Below the pieces are notes generated by a model. The model worked only from the letters and a program-made list of their open reading frames with translations, searched no databases and was not told the DNA's origin. Of a DNA stretch of 10,102 bases, positions 1 through 5,277 are shown one piece after another. The first letter of the stretch is position 1. Every line of letters starts with the position of its first letter. The translations under genes were made by a program, and so were the position numbers. The stretch is from NCBI GenBank assembly GCA_031262005.1, contig JAISIO010000033.1, positions 1 to 10,102 on the forward strand, read 5' to 3'. Origin of the DNA: Bacteroidales bacterium. Its GTDB lineage: Bacteria > Bacteroidota > Bacteroidia > Bacteroidales > UBA1715.

Positions 1-41
1 TAGTGATTTTGCTCCCACAGAAATAGCATATCGTTTTTCAT
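1..41 (-). CDS. Possible N-terminal fragment of a gene leaving the window
   Basis: From the ATG at 41 the minus strand is open to the window edge, giving only 13 codons (MKNDMLFLWEQNH). A second in-frame ATG lies at 29. Both ATGs sit inside a perfect 12-bp tandem duplication, so either could be the start. Thirteen residues are too few to recognise a family. The frame is the same as that of the DUF4153-like fragment that stops at 63, so this stretch could also be the tail of that decayed gene. I see no clear promoter between 42 and 62. This is a weak call that depends on sequence beyond the edge. Confidence 0.2.
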   Translation of the reverse strand, partial: MKNDMLFLWEQNH

Positions 42-50
42 ATCGTTTTT
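27..50. repeat. 12-bp perfect tandem duplication
   Basis: CATATCGTTTTT occurs twice back to back, at 27-38 and 39-50. On the minus strand each copy contains an in-frame ATG, so the duplication adds four codons (MKND) at the front of the partial gene at the window edge. This is what replication slippage produces. Confidence 0.8.
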
Positions 51-62
51 TTTGATGTAAAA

Positions 63-317
63 CTATAAAAATCTGTTAGTTATATGCGTTTTTAGCATCA
101 CTTTTGTCCACATCGCCAAAAAATCTTCAACAAACACCGTTACCATAGTGCTCAATAGCGCACCTACGGCGAAAAAGAGCCATAATTTATACGCAATACC
201 GTCAAAATCGGCAGTGATAGCCACAAAAAATAACACTGCATTTCCCACAAAAAGCATGATACTAATGGGAAAACGCTTTGTCACAATTGTCAATTTTTCC
301 GTTAACGACACAAACAA
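63..317 (-). pseudogene. Truncated DUF4153-like membrane protein fragment
   Basis: This is an 84-codon frame with two hydrophobic segments, roughly residues 19-35 and 44-62. It begins with a basic amphipathic stretch and the signature KRFPIS. That layout (basic start, RFP-[IL]-S, helix, short polar loop, second helix ending in an acidic residue) resembles the first 70 residues of DUF4153 membrane proteins of Bacteroidota, which are normally several hundred residues long. The similarity is from memory. The frame has no ATG before KRFPIS: between the upstream in-frame stop (TAA at 339-341) and that motif the only starts are TTG at 317 and GTG at 311. After the second helix the similarity is lost, and a TAG at 63 ends the frame. 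The simplest reading is a decayed remnant. A genuine short two-helix protein starting with TTG is the alternative. Confidence 0.4.
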
Positions 318-338
318 ACGGTTCGTAGTGTCCGTTCC

Positions 339-416
339 TTACTTTTTCTTTACGAACATTGCGCCGCCACCGCCTACTACAATGACGAGCAAAATAATCA
401 TTCCAATTCCTACCAT
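339..416 (-). CDS. Possible 25-residue single-pass membrane peptide
   Basis: The minus strand encodes MVGIGMIILLVIVV, then GGGGAMFVKKK and a stop: one hydrophobic helix of about 17 residues, a glycine run and a basic C-terminal tail. This would fit an N-out, C-in membrane peptide by the positive-inside rule. Support comes from the ATG start, the coherent hydrophobic-plus-lysine pattern, and a promoter candidate at 433-462 whose expected transcript start lies about 10 nt upstream. The stop codon is in frame with the DUF4153-like fragment 21 nt downstream, so the two could share a transcript. I do not recognise the peptide. A 25-codon frame can arise by chance, so confidence is low to moderate. 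Confidence 0.35.
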   Translation of the reverse strand: MVGIGMIILLVIVVGGGGAMFVKKK

Positions 417-432
417 AATTTTACATTTTTCG

Positions 433-462
433 CAAAGAGAACGTGCCCTCTTGTTACACAAA
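433..462 (-). promoter_or_regulatory. Bacteroidota-type promoter candidate for the 25-aa peptide
   Basis: On the minus strand TTTG (459-462) is followed after 18 nt by TCTCTTTG (433-440). The consensus is TTTG, 17-21 nt, TAnnTTTG, so only the A of the -7 box is off. It lies in the gap between porW and the small membrane genes, facing the latter. Found by motif match only. Confidence 0.4.
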
Positions 463-533
463 CTGTTATTTCTTTTCCTCAGAGTCGAAAATCATGCCGG
501 TACACAAACACACTCGTTCGCCGATGCGTATAA

Positions 534-3275
534 TTATCGTTGCTCATAATTTTCATCAAAAAATTTCATATATGCTTCCACATCTTTATTTACCAGCAGA
601 ATTTGATAGTTTTGTTCGGAAATAATAAAATGATTGGTAAAGACTTTTTCTATGCCTTCAAATATTTCCTGATTGTAGTTGATCAAATCGAAATAATTCA
701 TAGCCTGCCCTTGCGACTCAAACGGACTGATGACTAACAGTGAGGTTTTTGAAGTGAGTTCTTTGATTTGCACATCAAAATCAAAGTTTGTAAAATAATC
801 TAAGTTATAATTTATTGCATTGAATTTCACTTGATTAATATCAACAAATTCCGATTTTACGGCAAGTACATACAAAAACGGCGGATTGGTTTCAAGCGAA
901 AACAGTTCTTTTTCTTCTTCCGGCACATTGTGGGCAATTGCGGTAGTATCAGTTGTATCCGAAGGCATAGTACGTGCCAAATGCGCTGTCATCATGGCAG
1001 CAATGTGTGCCGAATCATTGTTCGTAATGTAGGTAAGAATTGATTGTGCCAACGAGGTATTTTCCTCTTTGGGATATTGTTTTACAAAATTTTCAAGACT
1101 CGCTTTCAGTGCTTGAATATCTGCCATTCTTCCTTCACTCATAGCGCACAAAAACTGAAATTGCGATGCCAGATATGTATCGGGGAATTTGCGGACTTGG
1201 TCATGAGCCAAGCGTATAACCATTTTATAATCACCGCGCAAATAGGCTCTATACGCATCTGCATACATTTTTCCAACTTGTTTTTCCTGTGCTTTTATAT
1301 CTTTCTGAAAATCGGGATTTGTCAATACTTTTGCATAATTACTATGCGGAAATTGCTTGATAACCTGTGCTTTATAGCTATCTGCTTTCGCAAAATTTTG
1401 TTCTTGGTCGTATAATTTATATAAATAATACAACGATATTGCCGTGTAGGTATTCTTCGGGAAGCGTTTTACATACTCTTCGAGACTTGCAATTGCCAAT
1501 TTATTGTCGCCAATCAAATTCATATAGGTCATACCTTGATTGAATAGCCCCTCCTCTATCCGTTTGGTAGAAACCGCAAGCGCACTATCGGTCAATGGTA
1601 AATTTTGCAAATAATATTGTCGATTTTTTACATCGGTGATTTGAGGAACTGCTTTTTCTCCTTGTTCATCACCATTTTCTTCGTCCTCATTTTCCGATTC
1701 ATCACTCATGTCGGAAAACGATGTAGATTTTGATGAACGCCGCCAATTGTCTTCAAGCATACGGTCGCCCCAACGCTGCTTAAATTCCGTTTTACCCAAG
1801 CGCACCGCTGCCTCGTTATAAAAATACCATTTCCCTCCTTGACCGCTTTGCATGGAATTTGTCAAATCTTGCTGTCCATACATCAGTGCATTTTGCATTT
1901 CGAGCATTTCTTGTTCTGCCTTCAAACGTTCTTCTTCGTTTATCTTACGTATAATATTGTCAATGTAGTTATTACGTTCTTTTTCCGACATACGAGCTAT
2001 GCGTTGCAAACTATCTTCAATGTGCGCCATATAATGATATTTTGCAAGAATATTCAAGTTATTCGATTTGGTTTTTATATCGTTGTAATTCCGGTATTCT
2101 TCGGGCAGCACCATCATAGTACTGTCGTAATACGGTTGCGCAGCAAGGTACTGACGCTGATTGTAATAAATATTCCCAATTGCAAGCAACGACATTGCTT
2201 TTTGCTGCGCATTAGTGGTACTGCTTTCTACCGATTTTTTATAATATGTCAAAGCATTTTCTTCATCATTTTCAGCCATATACACGTTTGCCAGCGCAAA
2301 ATAAATTTGGTCTTTAAATTCCGCATTTTTTTTGTCCTTTAAAAGTTTTCTCAGTATTGCAATTGTTGCAGCACTCGCCCCTCTCCCGCCTTCAAATGCT
2401 GTAGCCTGACTTATGCGTGCATTAAAAGCAAACTCATAATTCGGGTGCAATTCCAAAACCTGTGCAAAATGTTCCGCTGCTTTTTCATTAACATCGGTTT
2501 CTTTGTACAATTGCGCCACAATATAGTGATAGCGCACCAGTGTTTTTTTATTTGTTGTAAATTGTATGGCAAGCAGCATATAATTAATAGCTTCATCATA
2601 TTTGCCTTGGCAAATAAAAATATCGGCATACAACGCATAAAGTTCACTGCGCAAGTGTTCTGGAAAATCTTTAACTTCCACCACTTTATCCAAAATATCT
2701 TTCGCATCGTCATATTGCTGCATGGCTATTTTAGTGTGAGCTAACCACAAGGTAGCATCATAGCGAACAGGCTCATTTCTATATTCATTGATAAGAAACA
2801 TAAAACTTTTTTGCGCCTCAAAGTAATTTTGTTTCATATACTGTGCCTTACCCATGAGCAAATACGCATCATCAATCCAATTATTATACTCTCGACGGTA
2901 GTAAAACTCTCGTTCTTTGTCTGTCGATGGAGCTTTTTTCTGTTTCGGACGTGCTGTAATCGAATGTTCTTTTATGAGTTTAGCGGCTTTACTTACGGCT
3001 CTGTCCATATCCCCTCCGGCTACCGGCAATACATCGGTTTGCGTGAAAAAAAAGACAGGCAAAATATCATTAAACGGCTCATGATAATCTTTTTCCATAC
3101 GCGAAAAACCTTGTTTAAAGGCTTCTTTGCCATTGAAAAGAATATTGTAACGGCTTACCACATTGTGGTAACTCCGATTGATGGCTGTATTTTTGGAAGT
3201 AGAACAGGCTGCTGCAAACAGCAAAAGAATACCGATACTGATATATATTCGTGGTGATTTCAACTGATATTTCAA
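534..3275 (-). CDS. porW: Type IX secretion TPR lipoprotein, PorW/SprE-like
   Basis: A 913-residue TPR lipoprotein of the PorW/SprE family, which is needed for type IX secretion (and gliding where present) and is thought to link the PorK/PorN ring to the outer-membrane translocon from the periplasm. Residues 1-23 are a signal peptide (K2, K6 and R9, then a hydrophobic core) ending at C24, the lipidation cysteine. The -3 residue is Ala rather than the usual Leu. No acidic surface-export signal follows C24, consistent with a periplasmic anchor. The family-typical start follows: INRSYHN, RYNILFNG, a DILPV motif, KLIKEHS, then DDAYLLMGKAQY opening a TPR array over about residues 120-390. An acidic Glu/Asp linker lies near 515-540, then more TPR-like helices (about 560-700) and a globular C-terminal domain (about 790-910). 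The frame has no ATG before the signal peptide. I chose TTG at 3275 because it gives a normal n-region with AAAAAAGAA just upstream. TTG at 3263 or 3314 are alternatives. Length is near SprE and well above P. gingivalis PorW. Confidence 0.85.
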   Translation of the reverse strand: MKYQLKSPRIYISIGILLLFAAACSTSKNTAINRSYHNVVSRYNILFNGKEAFKQGFSRMEKDYHEPFNDILPVFFFTQTDVLPVAGGDMDRAVSKAAKLIKEHSITARPKQKKAPSTDKEREFYYRREYNNWIDDAYLLMGKAQYMKQNYFEAQKSFMFLINEYRNEPVRYDATLWLAHTKIAMQQYDDAKDILDKVVEVKDFPEHLRSELYALYADIFICQGKYDEAINYMLLAIQFTTNKKTLVRYHYIVAQLYKETDVNEKAAEHFAQVLELHPNYEFAFNARISQATAFEGGRGASAATIAILRKLLKDKKNAEFKDQIYFALANVYMAENDEENALTYYKKSVESSTTNAQQKAMSLLAIGNIYYNQRQYLAAQPYYDSTMMVLPEEYRNYNDIKTKSNNLNILAKYHYMAHIEDSLQRIARMSEKERNNYIDNIIRKINEEERLKAEQEMLEMQNALMYGQQDLTNSMQSGQGGKWYFYNEAAVRLGKTEFKQRWGDRMLEDNWRRSSKSTSFSDMSDESENEDEENGDEQGEKAVPQITDVKNRQYYLQNLPLTDSALAVSTKRIEEGLFNQGMTYMNLIGDNKLAIASLEEYVKRFPKNTYTAISLYYLYKLYDQEQNFAKADSYKAQVIKQFPHSNYAKVLTNPDFQKDIKAQEKQVGKMYADAYRAYLRGDYKMVIRLAHDQVRKFPDTYLASQFQFLCAMSEGRMADIQALKASLENFVKQYPKEENTSLAQSILTYITNNDSAHIAAMMTAHLARTMPSDTTDTTAIAHNVPEEEKELFSLETNPPFLYVLAVKSEFVDINQVKFNAINYNLDYFTNFDFDVQIKELTSKTSLLVISPFESQGQAMNYFDLINYNQEIFEGIEKVFTNHFIISEQNYQILLVNKDVEAYMKFFDENYEQR

Positions 3276-3285
3276 TTCTTTTTTG

Positions 3286-3307
3286 TTAGCGTATTTGAAA
3301 ACGCTAA
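3286..3307 (-). promoter_or_regulatory. Leader hairpin or operator upstream of porW
   Basis: A perfect 7-bp inverted repeat, TTAGCGT and ACGCTAA (3286-3292 and 3301-3307), with an 8-nt spacer. It lies 10 nt upstream of the TTG at 3275 chosen as the porW start. On the transcript it would form a hairpin immediately before the initiation region. On DNA it could be an operator half-site pair. It is not followed by a T-run in either direction that would make a good terminator. It supports a non-coding leader here rather than a start at 3314. Confidence 0.4.
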
Positions 3308-3466
3308 GTAACAAAAAAAATTGTAGGCAGCCAATAGTTTAGAAAACAAGTTTTTAGAAAACACATTTTTGATTACAGAAACCTTCTAAAATGTCGTTTC
3401 AACTTTGCTCAATGACCAAACGGCGGTGGCAGAGCGGAACCAAAGCCTTCTTTTTAGAACTACCCC

Positions 3467-4390
3467 CTACTTCCTATGTTTAGTATTCTCATCTATCAAA
3501 CACGACACGTAATTTTCATAGCGGCTTGGTGCAATTTCATTTTGTTGCACCGCTCTTTGCACCGCACACTGCGGTTCGTGCGTGTGCGTACAGTTGTGAA
3601 ATTGACACTGTTTCGATACATTAAAAATTTCAGGGAAATAATGCGACAATTCTCCTTTTTCAAAATCAAGCAAACCAAATGATTTTACTCCCGGCGTGTC
3701 GATTATTCGTGCACCGTTGGGCAATTCATACATTTCGGCAAAGGTAGTGGTGTGCTTGCCTTTGTTGTGTGATTTTGAAATTCCTGCAACTCTACTTGCT
3801 GCTTCGGGGGCAATTGCATTGAGCAACGACGATTTTCCGACACCCGAATTTCCTGCAAACACCACTGTTTTTCCCGCCATCAAACGGTAGAGTGTTTCAA
3901 TATTTTCGCTTGTGTGTGCCGAAACGCACAGAATTTCGTAGCCTGCTTTTCGGTAAATTTCTATCCAATTTTGAATTATTTTGCGATCGGTGTCCGACGT
4001 ACACAAATCGCATTTATTAATCAGCAGTGTACACGGAATGGAATATGCCTCGGCAGAAAGCAAGAACCTATCAATAAACGAAAGTAAGGTTCTGGGACTA
4101 TGCACGGTAACCACCAAATATGCCATATCCACATTGGCGGCAATAATGTGCGATTGTTTCGATAAATTTGCAGCCTTGCGTATAATGTAATTAGTACGTT
4201 CGTAAATGCTTGCAATTACCGCCTGCGTTTCATTTTCCTGTTCACATTCCACCCAATCGCCCACTGCAATCGGATTGGTACTCTTGGCATCATCAAGGCG
4301 TATTCGCCCTTTTATGCGGCAGTCAAAACGCTGCTTACCGCATAGCACTTTGTACCAACTTCCGGTTGATTTTATAACCACGCCTTTCAT
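3467..4390 (-). CDS. rsgA: Small ribosomal subunit biogenesis GTPase RsgA
   Basis: RsgA (YjeQ/YloQ) is a circularly permuted GTPase that binds the maturing 30S subunit, checks the decoding site and is released on GTP hydrolysis. The 307 residues show the full family layout. An OB fold covers about 1-70, with GDWVE at 44-48. The permuted GTPase motifs come in the order G4 NKCD (125-128), G5-like VSAHT (156-160), G1 P-loop GNSGVGKSS (180-188), KGKHTTT (210-216) in the G2 region, and G3 DTPG (231-234). The C-terminal zinc site is C262, C267, H269 and C275, the usual C-x4-C-x-H-x5-C. Length is typical and nothing is missing. The ATG at 4390 directly follows the stop codon of the upstream acidic protein, so the two are almost certainly co-transcribed and probably translationally coupled, driven from the promoter candidate at 4840-4870. 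The only slightly unusual residue is Cys in NKCD, a common variant. Confidence 0.97.
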   Translation of the reverse strand: MKGVVIKSTGSWYKVLCGKQRFDCRIKGRIRLDDAKSTNPIAVGDWVECEQENETQAVIASIYERTNYIIRKAANLSKQSHIIAANVDMAYLVVTVHSPRTLLSFIDRFLLSAEAYSIPCTLLINKCDLCTSDTDRKIIQNWIEIYRKAGYEILCVSAHTSENIETLYRLMAGKTVVFAGNSGVGKSSLLNAIAPEAASRVAGISKSHNKGKHTTTFAEMYELPNGARIIDTPGVKSFGLLDFEKGELSHYFPEIFNVSKQCQFHNCTHTHEPQCAVQRAVQQNEIAPSRYENYVSCLIDENTKHRK

Positions 4391-4816
4391 TTACTCACAG
4401 ACAAGCGAAAGATTATCAATACCATTGCTTGCAAATTCTTTTTCATACTTAGCAATCATTTCCTTTTGTGCAGCCTGAAATTCTTTCGACGACATATCGG
4501 TCAATCCTTGTGCCAGCACATCTTTATTTGCCATAAGAATTATCAGTTCTTCCCAGAAATTATTTTCATCGTAGGTGTTAATCAACTCATCACATTCGGC
4601 TTCAAATTCGGCAGTTGGCACATAACCACCCATTTGTTTATCAAATTCCACATCTTCGTCGAGACCTGAATTATACGCCGTTTCATACAAGATATTTCCT
4701 AATTCCGCCAATTCTTTGGTATCGGCAGAATTCCCGTATGCTTGCTTCATATATTCCCCTAAATAATAGGTTTCGAGCAAAGTTTGGTATTGTCGTTCGG
4801 TAAGTTCTATGTTCAT
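4391..4816 (-). CDS. Acidic hypothetical protein, first gene of rsgA operon
   Basis: A 141-residue soluble protein with no signal peptide or membrane segment, and strongly acidic (many Glu and Asp, few Lys and Arg). It opens with a short beta-like stretch and a helix containing TERQYQTLLETYYLGEYM. A middle segment has DVEFDKQMGGYVPTAEFE, an aromatic-acidic stretch YDENNFWEELI follows, and the C-terminal third looks helical. From memory this layout (residue pattern [LV]T..QY..LL...YLGE, then YDE..FW.EL) occurs in a family of uncharacterised proteins in Bacteroidota and some other phyla. I can assign no function or symbol. The start is the ATG at 4816, about 17 nt downstream of a likely transcription start. 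Its TAA abuts the ATG of rsgA with no gap, so it is probably made together with RsgA. Whether it takes part in ribosome maturation is only a guess by association. Confidence 0.8.
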   Translation of the reverse strand: MNIELTERQYQTLLETYYLGEYMKQAYGNSADTKELAELGNILYETAYNSGLDEDVEFDKQMGGYVPTAEFEAECDELINTYDENNFWEELIILMANKDVLAQGLTDMSSKEFQAAQKEMIAKYEKEFASNGIDNLSLVCE

Positions 4817-4839
4817 AGTTTTTAGGAATTAATTCTCTG

Positions 4840-4870
4840 CAAAGATATTATTTTTTTCAATTCAGCCACA
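4840..4870 (-). promoter_or_regulatory. Promoter of the acidic protein-rsgA operon
   Basis: On the minus strand the -7 element TATCTTTG (4840-4847) is a perfect match to TAnnTTTG. A 19-nt spacer separates it from TGTG (4867-4870), one base off the TTTG -33 element. The expected transcript start is near 4833, giving a leader of roughly 17 nt before the ATG at 4816. Spacing and orientation fit well. Confidence 0.6.
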
Positions 4871-4989
4871 TCATCCATACATATCAGCAGGGCAGCCGCA
4901 CGAAAATCATAGCCCACTCTTGCAGTCTAAGCAATTGTATTTTTCGCACAAAAAAACCTACACATCTTTACCGTGGTCATTCCGGCAAA

Positions 4990-5057
4990 TTTTCTGAACA
5001 TCAAGATTAATAGTCTCGAAATCCATATATTTTCAGAAAAATGTTGTTTTTTCGAGA
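4990..5057. repeat. Two interleaved inverted repeats
   Basis: TTTTCTGAA at 4990-4998 is exactly complementary to TTCAGAAAA at 5032-5040 (9 bp). TCTCGAAA at 5014-5021 is exactly complementary to TTTCGAGA at 5050-5057 (8 bp). The arms interleave, so an RNA could form either stem or a pseudoknot, and DNA could carry two overlapping binding sites. In AT-rich sequence one such pair could arise by chance. Confidence 0.35.
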
Positions 5058-5074
5058 AACAAGTAGTTACTTTG
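5044..5074 (+). promoter_or_regulatory. Weak additional promoter candidate upstream of katA
   Basis: TTG (5044-5046), a 20-nt spacer, then TTACTTTG (5067-5074), one base off TAnnTTTG. It lies about 200 bp before the katA ATG, just downstream of the interleaved repeats. It could be a distal katA promoter or start a short RNA. There is no reading frame of note immediately downstream. Confidence 0.2.
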
Positions 5075-5204
5075 AATAGATTCTTTGCAGAATTTTAATG
5101 TCCTTCGGCTTTTATGCAGAAAAACAGAAAAAAATTAATTTTTAGATCTACTCTTATGCTGTTGTAAATCATTTTTTTTGCTGTTGCTTTACTTACCTTC
5201 AAAT

Positions 5205-5236
5205 ATTGCATTTCGCAGAAAAATATATTACTTTCG
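5205..5236 (+). promoter_or_regulatory. Promoter of katA
   Basis: ATTG (5205-5208), a 20-nt spacer, then TACTTTCG (5229-5236), close to the TAnnTTTG consensus with one mismatch. The expected transcript start is near 5242, giving a leader of about 35 nt. The placement means the in-frame TTG at 5206 lies inside the promoter and cannot be the translation start, which supports the ATG at 5278. Confidence 0.5.
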
Positions 5237-5277
5237 TGATACATTTTTTATTCACTCAAAAAAATAACCAAAACTTT

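Larger units (their letters stand above)
4817..5277. other. Divergent intergenic region between rsgA operon and katA
   Basis: This 461-bp stretch separates the minus-strand rsgA operon from plus-strand katA. It is AT-rich with many stops in all frames, and I see no convincing gene or structural RNA. It holds the promoter candidate for the rsgA operon near its left end, the katA promoter near its right end, and in the middle two interleaved inverted repeats and a weak plus-strand promoter candidate. I looked for an OxyR-type array of ATAG/CTAT half-sites upstream of katA and found none I would defend. Confidence 0.7.

Noticed and set aside
148..549. 133-codon plus-strand frame across the left end
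   Set aside because: It crosses the minus-strand membrane fragment, the small peptide and the intergenic gap with Lys/Pro/Thr-rich low-complexity sequence and no protein-like pattern.
3415..3460. Possible tRNA in the GC-rich patch between rsgA and porW
   Set aside because: No cloverleaf arms, T-loop or acceptor stem can be paired in either orientation.
5011..5031. OxyR-like ATAG half-site upstream of katA
   Set aside because: ATAG occurs, but the following bases do not follow the spaced ATAG/CTAT array of OxyR sites.
5206..5277. Upstream extension of katA to a TTG start
   Set aside because: The TTG forms part of the -33 element of the katA promoter and the extension covers the -7 element; catalase numbering also fits the ATG at 5278.
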